A stretch of 13,818 nucleotides of DNA from Pseudomonadota bacterium (GCA_029777935.1 JAKORH010000054.1:1-13818); one strand, 5' to 3'. Counted from the stretch's first letter, positions 1-7,469 are shown. Numbers and translations are program-made. The notes: generated from the sequence alone by a model not told the origin.

Positions 1-112
1 ACCCTCGCGCTGCGCGCTCGGGGATTCGCCCTTGGGGCGGCCCGGCGGTCTCACTGGACTACCCTCCGCGCTTCGCGCCGCGGGATGAGCGCTTCGGAGC
101 GGCCGTGCGCGC
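1..112. repeat. GC-rich hairpin-forming repeat-like stretch downstream of wecB
   Basis: This non-coding-looking stretch is dense in short inverted repeats. CGCCC-TTG-GGGCG lies at about 28-40, GCGC-TGC-GCGC near 7-17, CGCG-CTT-CGCG near 68-78, and CGCT-TCGG-AGCG near 90-101. It resembles the GC-rich repetitive extragenic elements I remember from Burkholderiales, whose minus strand reads as a peptide such as RPPGRPKGES. That likeness is recall and cannot be tested inside one window, because the element is not repeated here. On the minus strand a GTG at 54 preceded by GGAGGG (about 8 nt away) opens a frame that leaves the window after 18 codons. A gene start is therefore the alternative reading, although such repeat-encoded N-termini are often annotation artefacts. 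Confidence 0.4.
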
Positions 113-1276
113 TCATGCGTGCAGCTCCGCGGCGCGGCGGGCGCGCAGCCATTGCGACAGGTGGGCTGCAATTCGTTCCGCGCAATGGCCGTCCCACAGC
201 TCCGGCAGCCGGCCGCGCTTGCCGCCGCTGCGCAGGGTCTGCCCGACGGCAGCGCGCAGCGCGGCGAGATCGCGACCGATCAGCGTGTTGGTGCCCTGCT
301 CGGTCGTGATCGGCCGCTCGGTGTTCTCGCGCAGCGTCAGGCAGGGCACGCCGAGCGCAGTCGTTTCCTCCTGCACCCCGCCGGAGTCGGTCAGCACGAC
401 CTTGGCGTCGCGCATCAGCCCGACCATTTCGAGATAGCCCTGCGGCGGCAGGCACACCAGCCGCGGCAGACACAGGAAGCGGTCGAACCCGAAACGCTCG
501 ATATTGGCGCGCGTGCGCGGATGCAGCGGCCACACCAGCGCGAGCTGCCCGCTGATGTCCGCCATCGCCGCCAGCAGCGCCTCGAGCGTGTCCGGCGCAT
601 CGACATTCGACGGCCGATGCAGCGTGACCAGCCCGTAGCCGCCGGCCAGCGCACTTGCATCGTGGCCGGCCGCGCGCAGCGAGTCGGCGGGCGCAACCGC
701 CTTCGGCGCGGCGGCGCGGAGCGAATCGATCATCAGGTTGCCGACAAAGTGCACGCGCGCGGGATCGACACCCTCGCGTCGGAGGTTGTAGAGCGCACTG
801 CGCTCGGTCGTGTACAGCAGGTCGGCGATCTGATCGGTCAGCACGCGGTTGATTTCTTCCGGCATCGCGCGGTCGTAACTGCGCAGGCCGGCTTCCACGT
901 GCACGACGGCCACGCCGCGCTTCGCGGCCACGAGCGAGCAGGCGAGCGTTGAATTCACGTCACCCACCACGATCACGCACGACGGCGCGTACTGCTCGAG
1001 CAGCGGCTCGAAGCGCTTCATCACCTCGGCCGTCTGCACCGCGTGCGAGCCCGATCCGACTTCGAGGTTCACGTCCGGCGCGGGCATGTCCAGATCGGAG
1101 AACAGCTTCTCGTTCAGCGCAAAGTCGTAGTGCTGGCCGGTGTGAACGAGGACCGCGCGCGGAAAGTGCGGCTCGGCTGCGAAGGCGCGCATCAGCGGCG
1201 CCATCTTCATGTAGTTGGGCCGCGCGCCGACGACGCACAGCACGGGGCCGATCGCCGCGACCGGGTCGCGCATCAT
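113..1276 (-). CDS. wecB: UDP-N-acetylglucosamine 2-epimerase (non-hydrolysing)
   Basis: This cytoplasmic enzyme interconverts UDP-GlcNAc and UDP-ManNAc, a precursor of ManNAc and ManNAcA residues in surface polysaccharides. The 387 aa length is normal for the family. Visible signatures are VVGARPNYMKMAPL near the N-terminus (residues 16-28), HTGQHYD (45-51), GDVNST with Asp106, HVEAGLRS with Glu128, MPEEINR (138-144), LHRPSNVD with His220, and the UDP-binding DSGGVQEE (297-304) followed by LRENTERP. Asp106, Glu128 and His220 match the positions of the Escherichia coli WecB catalytic residues by motif. The ATG at 1276 overlaps the stop of the upstream ATPase gene (ATGA); a second in-frame ATG follows directly at 1273. 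Its place at the end of the exosortase-type operon suggests it feeds that exopolysaccharide. It lacks the kinase domain of bifunctional GNE enzymes. Confidence 0.95.
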   Translation of the reverse strand: MMRDPVAAIGPVLCVVGARPNYMKMAPLMRAFAAEPHFPRAVLVHTGQHYDFALNEKLFSDLDMPAPDVNLEVGSGSHAVQTAEVMKRFEPLLEQYAPSCVIVVGDVNSTLACSLVAAKRGVAVVHVEAGLRSYDRAMPEEINRVLTDQIADLLYTTERSALYNLRREGVDPARVHFVGNLMIDSLRAAAPKAVAPADSLRAAGHDASALAGGYGLVTLHRPSNVDAPDTLEALLAAMADISGQLALVWPLHPRTRANIERFGFDRFLCLPRLVCLPPQGYLEMVGLMRDAKVVLTDSGGVQEETTALGVPCLTLRENTERPITTEQGTNTLIGRDLAALRAAVGQTLRSGGKRGRLPELWDGHCAERIAAHLSQWLRARRAAELHA

Positions 1277-2295
1277 GTCCCCGACGAACCGCCCGACTTC
1301 GCGTTCGCCGTCTCGCGCCGCGGCGGCCGGACGATCGACTGCAGCAGATCGAGGATCAGGTTGATGTTGCTGTCCATCCGGTCGACGGTGGCCGCCAGTG
1401 AGGCGAAATCCGCCGCCATCGGCTCCGAACTCGAACGGTGCGCGCTCGGCAGGACCACCACCGGCGCGCGCGCGGGATCGGCGCTGATCTCGGAGCTGAT
1501 CTCGCGCGCGACTTCGTCGACATCGCTCGACGCCAGCTCGTGCTTTTCCGCCAGGAAACCCGCGAGCAGCAGCCGGTTGCAGAGCTGGTTGATCCGGCGC
1601 GGGATGCCACCGGTGAAGTCGTAGATCTTCGCGAACGCTTCCGGATCGAACTGCGGATCGTTCTTCCAGCCCACGCGACCCAGCCGGTGCTCGATGTAGG
1701 CGCGCGTCTCGGACTTGTCCATCGGCCCCAGGTGATACGAGGCGATGATGCGCTGGCGCAATTGCTGCATCGACGGCGCCCGCATCAGTTCGCGCAGTTC
1801 GGGCTGGCCGACCAGGAAACTCTGCAGCAGCGCGGTGTCGCCAAGCTGGAAGTTCGACAGCATCCGCAGCTCTTCCATCGCCTGCTGCGACAGGTTCTGC
1901 GCTTCGTCGACGATCAGCAAGGCGCGCTTGCCCTCGGCGGCGAGCGAGGTGAGGAACGCCTCCAGCGTGGCAAGCAGGATCGCCTTGTCCTCGCCCTTCA
2001 CGCGCAGGCCGAACGCAGTTGCCACCGCGAGCAGCAGGTTGTCGCCGTCCAGCATCGTGCTGACGAGCTGCAGCGCGACGACCTTGTTGCGGTCAAGCTC
2101 CTCGAGCAGCGCGCGCACCAGTGTGGTCTTGCCCGCCCCGACTTCGCCGGTGACGACGATGAAGCCCTCGCCCTGGAAAACGCCGTATTTGAGGTACGAA
2201 TAGGCGCTGCTATGTCCCTTGCTGCCGAAGTAGAAGGCCGGATCGGGATTGAGCTGGAACGGTTTGCCGGTGAGGCCGTAGAAGGTTTCGTACAT
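1273..2295 (-). CDS. XrtA/PEP-CTERM-associated ExeA-like AAA ATPase
   Basis: A 340 aa ATPase of the ExeA/GspA-like AAA group found beside XrtA exopolysaccharide genes (the pepcterm ATPase family). It starts MYETFYGLTGKPFQLNPDP, a hallmark opening. The Walker A loop GEVGAGKTT is at residues 50-58 and Walker B ALLIVDEAQ at 125-133, followed by a sensor-like LVGQPELRE and an arginine-rich RQRI stretch. A C-terminal tail of about 45 residues follows a Ser/Pro-rich linker and is predicted amphipathic (SLAATVDRMDSNINLILDLL). No peptidoglycan-binding domain is seen, unlike true ExeA. The frame is open for 68 codons upstream, but that part overlaps the beta-barrel gene and looks like a shadow, so I chose the ATG at 2295, 8 bp after the preceding stop, with a weak AGG upstream. 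Its likely role is energising or organising the export apparatus; the exact function is unknown. Confidence 0.92.
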   Translation of the reverse strand: MYETFYGLTGKPFQLNPDPAFYFGSKGHSSAYSYLKYGVFQGEGFIVVTGEVGAGKTTLVRALLEELDRNKVVALQLVSTMLDGDNLLLAVATAFGLRVKGEDKAILLATLEAFLTSLAAEGKRALLIVDEAQNLSQQAMEELRMLSNFQLGDTALLQSFLVGQPELRELMRAPSMQQLRQRIIASYHLGPMDKSETRAYIEHRLGRVGWKNDPQFDPEAFAKIYDFTGGIPRRINQLCNRLLLAGFLAEKHELASSDVDEVAREISSEISADPARAPVVVLPSAHRSSSEPMAADFASLAATVDRMDSNINLILDLLQSIVRPPRRETANAKSGGSSGT

Positions 2296-2303
2296 CGCGT
2301 TGC

Positions 2304-3857
2304 CTAGAATCGGTGGCCGAGTCCGACGAACACCGCGGTTTCGGTCGCGTTCGGTTGCACGTTGGAATCGAAGACCTGGTGGCGCGCGCCCGCCGTGGTC
2401 GAAGTCTTCGGCGAAATCAGGTGCGTGAAGCGCAACTGGTAGGTTTGCTGCCGCGACTGGTCGCCGCTCAAGGTGCCCAGGCCCGTCGTCTGGCGCCAAC
2501 TGGCCTCGGCGTTCAGCGTCGAAAGCGGTGAGAGCTGATGACTGAAGCTCAAACCCGCACCGCGCTGGCGACTGTCGAGCAACGATGACCCCGGCTGGAC
2601 GCTGGCGCCCAGATTCTCGAGGCCCTCGGTCCGTGAGGAAAACAACGTCAGCGCAAGCGAGTCACGCGCCCCAAGCAGGGATACGGTCGCCGTGTTGACG
2701 GTATCCAGTTCGACGCGCTGGTCGAAGAGATTGACCGGCGCGATCAGGGTGCGCGGCAGTCCGCGGCTGACGATCAGGTCCTCGACCGCCCGCGCGCGCG
2801 CGATCGGGTCCGGAATGCGCGTCGTCAGGCTGGCATCGATCAGCGCGGCCACGTCGAGCGTGGCCGGCAGCGAAAGGAATTGCTGAGCCGAGGTGCTCAC
2901 GTCCCGCGACGAGCGCAGGCTCCACGCCAGACGCGGCATGCGGTGATCGAACGTCGCAGACCAGCCGTTTCCGAAGAACCGCCGCTCCCCGACGAGCGCC
3001 AGGTTGGTGCGCTCCGTCGGTCTCCAGGTCAGATCGGCCCCGAAGAAGTTCCGGTCCGAATTGAAACCGGGAAAATTGTTTCGTTCATGTCCGCCGCGCA
3101 GACCGACCGTGAGCTGCGGATCGGGCGACAGCGAGACAATCGCGCGCACGATCTCGGAACGGGTCTGTCCCTCTACGCCCTCGACCTGGTTGGTTTCGTC
3201 GCGGTCGTACCTGAGCGACGCGCCGAGCGGCCGCGGAAGAAGCGCCAGTTCCGCTGCATCGTGGCTCGCATACTGATTTCCCACGCTGGTCGCTCCGCCG
3301 GTCGTCCTGATCCAGCCCGAGTCATGCCGCAGCAGATAGCGAAAGCGGGACGCCAGGATCCCCGACAGATAAGGACTGATGCGGCCCTCGTAGCTGTTCT
3401 GCTGGTTGACGCTCGAACCGGTCGGCGTCTGAGGGCCGAACGGATTCTCGGTCACGCGCTCGACCTTGACGCTGCTTTCGACGAAGAAGACGTCCTCGAT
3501 CGGCGCGGTCCACAGACCGAAATCAACCGTCGGCACGAGTCGGCTGTCCTGCGTGCCCTTCGTATAGGCCAGCGCCGACAGCGAAGCGGCGGCGTTGAGG
3601 CGCAAGCGTGCGCCGTCGCCCACGATTCCGACGCGCGGCGCGACATCGACGATCACGTCGCTCTTCTTCTGCCCGCTCACGTCGAAGTTCGAATTGTCGG
3701 TCGCAGTCAGGTTGCCATCGATCGATGCAGCCGTTGCCCAGCGCTCGGCATGCGCCTGCGCATTGGCAACCGCGAGACCAACAATCAGCCCGACCCGCGC
3801 AGCGCAACGACGCGCGCACTTGAAGCAGGACGCGGAGCGTGAAGTCAGATCCCTCAT
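2304..3857 (-). CDS. XrtA/PEP-CTERM-associated outer-membrane beta-barrel protein
   Basis: A 517 aa protein resembling the TIGR03016-type family found in exosortase polysaccharide loci. The N-terminus has a basic start and a hydrophobic segment (VGLIVGLAVANAQAHA) with probable signal peptidase I cleavage after Ala37, so it is exported. The rest shows alternating polar and hydrophobic short strands rich in Arg, Thr and Ser, many ending in aromatic residues. It finishes in ETAVFVGLGHRF, a terminal Phe typical of outer-membrane beta-barrel assembly signals. The role is probably an outer-membrane channel or assembly factor for the exopolysaccharide, working with the short export lipoprotein; this comes from context. 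The ATG at 3857 has no clear Shine-Dalgarno sequence, only CCTCACCTCCC upstream, and no better start precedes the signal peptide. It follows the tyrosine kinase gene by 40 bp and precedes the ATPase by 8 bp. Confidence 0.88.
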   Translation of the reverse strand: MRDLTSRSASCFKCARRCAARVGLIVGLAVANAQAHAERWATAASIDGNLTATDNSNFDVSGQKKSDVIVDVAPRVGIVGDGARLRLNAAASLSALAYTKGTQDSRLVPTVDFGLWTAPIEDVFFVESSVKVERVTENPFGPQTPTGSSVNQQNSYEGRISPYLSGILASRFRYLLRHDSGWIRTTGGATSVGNQYASHDAAELALLPRPLGASLRYDRDETNQVEGVEGQTRSEIVRAIVSLSPDPQLTVGLRGGHERNNFPGFNSDRNFFGADLTWRPTERTNLALVGERRFFGNGWSATFDHRMPRLAWSLRSSRDVSTSAQQFLSLPATLDVAALIDASLTTRIPDPIARARAVEDLIVSRGLPRTLIAPVNLFDQRVELDTVNTATVSLLGARDSLALTLFSSRTEGLENLGASVQPGSSLLDSRQRGAGLSFSHQLSPLSTLNAEASWRQTTGLGTLSGDQSRQQTYQLRFTHLISPKTSTTAGARHQVFDSNVQPNATETAVFVGLGHRF

Positions 3858-3897
3858 GGGAGGTGAGGCGGTTTGTACCGAGCCGTCGCTGTCGGCC

Positions 3898-4845
3898 TCA
3901 GCTCCCGTATGAGCCGTAATAGCCGTAATACGCGCCGATTCTCGAATGACGCACCTTGTTCAGCACCGTCATCACGACCGGACAGCTTTCGATCGTCGCC
4001 ATAGCCTGGGTCAGCACTCCCTGCGAAGTGTTATCCGCCTCGACGACAACCAGGACCTGGCCCATGTGCGACGCGAGCACGCGAGATTCGGTCGACGGCA
4101 GCAGCGGGGGCGCATCGAAGATCAGCACGCGGTCCGGGTACCGGCTCGCGAGATCGTCGAGCAGGCGGTTCATGTTGTCACTTGCCAGCAACTCGGTCGC
4201 GCGGCTATGCGGCTGCCCCGCCGGGAGGATCGACAGACGCTCGATGCTCGTCCGCAGGAGAACGTCGGACACATCGAGATCGCGCGTGGTGAGCAAGTCC
4301 AGCAGACCCTTCGGCGCGTGCAGTCCGAGACGCTCCAGCACGGTCGGACGCGCGACATCGGCGTCCACCAGCAGCACGGTGCTGTCGAATTCCATCGCCA
4401 TGCTCAAGGCGAGATTGATGGCCGTAAATGTCTTGCCCTCTCCCGGAAGCGCGCTCGTGACCATGATCAGATTCGCACGTTCGACCGGCGCGGCGGAGCG
4501 ACCCTGGACATTCGCGAGCAAGGGCCGCTTGATCACCCGAAACTCGTCCGCGATGCGAGTGCGAACGCCGTCGGGTGTCACGAACCCAGCCGCCGCAAGC
4601 CGTTCGAGATCGAGTGCGACTTCCCTCGAGCGCCGCGCGACAACTGCCGGCGGCGATTCAGCGAGAATCGATTCCCGCTCACCTTGCACGTGCTGCGCCG
4701 CCTGGTGGGCCTGCATTGCCCGCTCGGGGGTATGCATCCGGGCGACATCGGGCGCGTCCAGTTCCGGATGACCGCGCGGCGCGGCGTCGATGCCTGCCCG
4801 CCGCAGTTCTTCCAGTCGTCGTGCCGCCTGTTCAATGATTCCCAC
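3898..4845 (-). CDS. XrtA-associated BY-type tyrosine autokinase
   Basis: A 315 aa cytoplasmic bacterial tyrosine kinase of the CpsD/CapB/Wzc-kinase type. It is expected to autophosphorylate and, with its membrane activator (the Wzz-like neighbour), set polymer length and export. Walker A SALPGEGKTF is at residues 131-140, Walker A' LLVDADVARPTV at 158-169, and Walker B VLIFDAPP at 240-247. The N-terminal 100 residues are a charged, probably helical linker. The C-terminus carries Tyr306, 307, 309, 310 and 313, the expected phosphorylation cluster, partly encoded by a 9 bp tandem repeat. The start is GTG at 4845, supported by GAGG at 4853-4856 with a 7 nt spacer. That GAGG overlaps the TGA stop of the upstream chain-length gene, which implies translational coupling. 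Kinase and activator are separate proteins here, as in Gram-positive and XrtA loci, not fused as in E. coli Wzc. Confidence 0.93.
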   Translation of the reverse strand: MGIIEQAARRLEELRRAGIDAAPRGHPELDAPDVARMHTPERAMQAHQAAQHVQGERESILAESPPAVVARRSREVALDLERLAAAGFVTPDGVRTRIADEFRVIKRPLLANVQGRSAAPVERANLIMVTSALPGEGKTFTAINLALSMAMEFDSTVLLVDADVARPTVLERLGLHAPKGLLDLLTTRDLDVSDVLLRTSIERLSILPAGQPHSRATELLASDNMNRLLDDLASRYPDRVLIFDAPPLLPSTESRVLASHMGQVLVVVEADNTSQGVLTQAMATIESCPVVMTVLNKVRHSRIGAYYGYYGSYGS

Positions 4846-4854
4846 GATTGATCC

Positions 4855-6450
4855 TCAACCTCTGATGCTCAACCAACGGATCCAGGCAACCCAGGCGCCG
4901 TAGACGAAGAAGAGTGCAATGAGACAACTGCCGAACGCGGTGTTGATCATGCGGGTTCGGCGCACGTCCGCATCGGTTACCAGAAGCGAGACGGTGCCGA
5001 GCACGGGTCGATTCGTGATGACACGAAGCGCGCGACTATCCTGCACCGTCGGGACGATCTGCGATGCGGCGAAGCTGGCGAATACCCCGGCGCCGAGCGC
5101 CATCGCCGACGTCAGCAGCACCAGTGCCATGCGATTCGGGGACACTGCCTTGTCGGACACACGAGGCGGGTCGATCAGGCGGAACTCGCCGATCTTCGCA
5201 CTTGCATCGACGTCCTCCGACATCGACGCTGACTCGCGTCGAACGACGAGCTGTTCGTAGTTCTTCCGCAGCACGTCGTAATCGCGATTCATCTGCGCCA
5301 TTTCGGTTTCGACCTGCGGCACACGCTGCGACGCGGCGCGCAACTGATCCGCACGCGACGACAGCTCGTTGACACGGGCACGGAGCGACGCGACGTTGGC
5401 ATCGGCTTCAGCGAGCGCGACCTTCAATTGCTGGTACACGGGGTTCGTCGCCGCTGCAACACGACTGGGCGATCGCGCCGCCGCAGCTTTGCGAATTGCT
5501 TCCAGTTCGTGCTTCTTCTGCTCCTCGAGCTGGGCGATCAACCGGTGTGCGCTCTGAACGTCCGGATGCTGGTCGGTGTAGCGCCGCAGCAGATCATCGA
5601 GCTGACGCTTTTGCGCCTCGATCCGTGCGTCAAGCTCCGGCACGGCGGATGGCGCGCCGGCGACTGGCGTTTCGGGCACCAGCACAGGCGCCTCTTCGCC
5701 CTCGACCTCGCGCTTCAACTCGTCGCGCGATTCCTGCGCCGCGCGCAGTTCCATCCGGACTTTCGCAGTCTCGTCGTTGAGCGCGTTCAGGCGCGCGACA
5801 TAATCCTGTCCGGCGTTGCCAAGCACCGACATATTCTTCAATCGAAAGTCCTTGACCCGGTTCTCGGCCTCTTCCAGTTTCTTTTCGTATGCCTTGATCT
5901 GGTCTTCGATGAACTTGCGGGCCGCCTCCGTGTCGCGGCGCTTGTTGCCGAGGCCCGACTCGACGAACATCGAAACCAGACTTTCGACCACGCGCTTCGC
6001 GCGCTCCGGCTGGGTGTCTCGGTAAGAGATCAGGTACAGGTTGTCGCCGCGTGTGTCGCTCGCGAGGTGGATTTCCTGGGCCAGTTGATCGATCAGGCGA
6101 TCCCTTTCCTTCGGGGTGGACGCCGCCAGGTCGAGATCCGCGCTGCGCATCAGTTTTTCGAGATTCGGCCGGCTGATCAGCGTCCGCGCCAGCATTCCGA
6201 CCTGCTGGTCGACATTGGGCTGGACGGCGAGGCCCTGCATCAACGGCTTCAGTACCGATTGCGTGTCAACGAATACACGCGCGGTCGCCTCGAACCGTTC
6301 CGGAATCCGCATCACGGCAATCGCGCCGACGATTCCGACGATCCACGCGGCCACCAACCCGATCCACCGGCGGTGCCACATGCCGCGCAGGATCGTCATC
6401 GCCTGCCTGAGCAACTCGTCCATTCCGGAAACCGAACCCTGCGACTGCAT
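4855..6450 (-). CDS. XrtA-associated polysaccharide chain-length determinant (Wzz-like)
   Basis: A 531 aa inner-membrane polysaccharide co-polymerase that would control chain length and activate the adjacent tyrosine kinase. The first membrane helix is at about residues 29-47 (IGLVAAWIVGIVGAIAV), followed by the Wzz-type RFEATARVFVDTQ. A long periplasmic coiled-coil region spans roughly 150-400 and includes YTDQHPDV (291-298), a motif seen in XrtA-type chain-length proteins. A second helix lies at about 441-464 after VSPNRM. A third, at 505-526, leaves only a few residues outside it. The third helix and length fit the pepcterm chain-length family better than two-helix Wzz. The ATG at 6450 has a good GAGGGG (6459-6464, 8 nt spacer); an in-frame ATG at 6423 has none. 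The gene follows the export lipoprotein by 32 bp. Confidence 0.93.
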   Translation of the reverse strand: MQSQGSVSGMDELLRQAMTILRGMWHRRWIGLVAAWIVGIVGAIAVMRIPERFEATARVFVDTQSVLKPLMQGLAVQPNVDQQVGMLARTLISRPNLEKLMRSADLDLAASTPKERDRLIDQLAQEIHLASDTRGDNLYLISYRDTQPERAKRVVESLVSMFVESGLGNKRRDTEAARKFIEDQIKAYEKKLEEAENRVKDFRLKNMSVLGNAGQDYVARLNALNDETAKVRMELRAAQESRDELKREVEGEEAPVLVPETPVAGAPSAVPELDARIEAQKRQLDDLLRRYTDQHPDVQSAHRLIAQLEEQKKHELEAIRKAAAARSPSRVAAATNPVYQQLKVALAEADANVASLRARVNELSSRADQLRAASQRVPQVETEMAQMNRDYDVLRKNYEQLVVRRESASMSEDVDASAKIGEFRLIDPPRVSDKAVSPNRMALVLLTSAMALGAGVFASFAASQIVPTVQDSRALRVITNRPVLGTVSLLVTDADVRRTRMINTAFGSCLIALFFVYGAWVAWIRWLSIRG

Positions 6451-6482
6451 CTCTGATGCCCCTCGTCCGCGATTGGTGGTTA

Positions 6483-7115
6483 TCAGAACCAGCTCTGCGG
6501 AATGATCAACACGTCGCCCGGCTTGACGTCGACATTGGCCGTGATGTCGCCGCGCTTGAGCAGATCGCGCAGCCGTACCGTGTACTGCTTGCCGCCTTCC
6601 TTGCCGCGCACCAGCACTGCCTTGTTGCCGTCCGCAAAGTCGGTCAGACCGCCGACGGTGATCATGACGTCGAGCAGCGTCATGTTCTGCCGATAGGGAA
6701 TCGCTTGCGGCTTGGCGGCCTCGCCGACGATCCGGATCTGTTCGTCGAACGGCCCCTGGAAGCCCGTGACAATGACCGTCACGACCGGGTCGCGAATTAC
6801 CTTGGAAAGCGCCCTTTCGATGTCGCGCGCCAGATCGGAAGGGCTGCGGCCGAGCGCCGGCAGATCTTCAACCAGGGGTGTCGTGATTCGCCCGTCGGGA
6901 CGAACCGGAACCGACATCGAAAGTTCCGGATTGCGCCAGACCAGGATGTTTATCGTGTCGAGTGCTCCGATCAGATAGCGGTAGTCCGGGGTCGCAGCCC
7001 TTGTCGGCGCGGCCGGATAACTCCCGGTGGAAGTGCACGCGACCGCAAGCATGGCGAGACATGTCGCGAAAAGCACCGAATGCGCGTGCCTGAACCATCT
7101 GCTGCAGCCCCGCAT
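6483..7115 (-). CDS. XrtA-type polysaccharide export lipoprotein (short Wza-like)
   Basis: A 210 aa outer-membrane polysaccharide export protein. The signal peptide ends in LAVAC with Cys27 as the predicted lipidation site. A Poly_export domain covers about residues 44-120 (DYRYLIGALDTINILVWRNP onward, VRPDGRITTPLV) and one SLBB domain covers about 126-206 (IRIVGEAAKPQAIPY to VKPGDVLIIPQSWF). It ends straight after the SLBB, so it has neither the extra SLBB repeats nor the membrane-crossing helix of full-length Wza (about 380 aa). This suggests it works with another outer-membrane part, perhaps the beta-barrel protein encoded at 2304-3857. The frame is open 31 codons further upstream, but ATG at 7115 is preceded by GGAGGGG (7118-7124) and begins the signal peptide. 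It is the first gene of the minus-strand operon. Confidence 0.93.
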   Translation of the reverse strand: MRGCSRWFRHAHSVLFATCLAMLAVACTSTGSYPAAPTRAATPDYRYLIGALDTINILVWRNPELSMSVPVRPDGRITTPLVEDLPALGRSPSDLARDIERALSKVIRDPVVTVIVTGFQGPFDEQIRIVGEAAKPQAIPYRQNMTLLDVMITVGGLTDFADGNKAVLVRGKEGGKQYTVRLRDLLKRGDITANVDVKPGDVLIIPQSWF

Positions 7116-7117
7116 AG

Positions 7118-7124
7118 CCCCTCC
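7118..7124 (-). promoter_or_regulatory. Ribosome-binding site that fixes the export lipoprotein start
   Basis: GGAGGGG on the minus strand sits 2-4 nt from the ATG at 7115 and is the best Shine-Dalgarno match near any start in this frame. It argues against the longer open frame starting at 7208, whose first 31 residues would also bury the signal peptide. Confidence 0.7.
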
Positions 7125-7420
7125 GAAGTGACTGATTAGTAAGGGAAACAGCGTCCCGTTACGCGACTCGGTCAGTCTATTACACGCGACTAAGGTGCAA
7201 CGGGCCAAAGAACGTCGAAGGCGCTCCTGCCCCGACGCTCGGACAGCTTAGTGGAAAAAGCGTCACATCAAGCGTGCCCCGGTGAATATTCGCGTCGGCA
7301 ATCGGCTCCGGACATCCGGTGGCCCAGCCCGAACGGTGCAAGTTGCTGATTGAAGACATTGGGTGAGAGAAGTGAGCGACAGTGAAAGACCGTTCGAGGC
7401 GCCGGACAGTGCGGCTGGCG

Positions 7421-7440
7421 TGCCGCGTACGTACTCGGCA
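7421..7440. promoter_or_regulatory. 20 bp near-perfect palindrome upstream of ugd, possible operator
   Basis: The half-site TGCCGCGTAC is followed at once by GTACTCGGCA, whose reverse complement is TGCCGAGTAC, so 9 of 10 positions are symmetric. It lies 62 bp before the ugd start and ends 23 bp before a TAGAAT box, where a regulator would meet the -35 region of a promoter at that box. The position and symmetry suggest a dimeric DNA-binding protein; which one is unknown. In GC-rich DNA a chance origin cannot be excluded. Confidence 0.35.
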
Positions 7441-7463
7441 GGCAGGTCGCGCAACACGCCCCG

Positions 7464-7469
7464 TAGAAT
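7464..7469 (+). promoter_or_regulatory. Candidate -10 box (TAGAAT) for ugd
   Basis: TAGAAT matches the sigma-70 -10 consensus at five of six positions, 33 bp before the ugd ATG. There is no good -35 at 16-18 bp spacing (the sequence there is GGCAGG-like), so if real the promoter would be weak or activator-dependent, in line with the adjacent palindrome. Confidence 0.35.

Noticed and set aside
119..952. Long plus-strand open frame opposite wecB.
   Set aside because: It is antisense to a well-supported gene, has an Arg/Ala/Gln-rich composition without any recognisable domain, and is expected from GC-rich codon bias.
2296..2499. N-terminal extension of the ATPase frame to 2499.
   Set aside because: The extra 68 residues overlap the end of the beta-barrel gene in another frame, are of low-complexity shadow type, and precede the conserved MYETFYGLTGKPF start.
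7144..7159. A sigma-54-like sequence on the minus strand (CGGGACGCTGTTTCC) upstream of the export lipoprotein, considered because some PEP-CTERM systems use sigma-54.
   Set aside because: The nearly invariant -12 GC is CC here and the first T and C of the -24 element are wrong, so the match is too poor to call.
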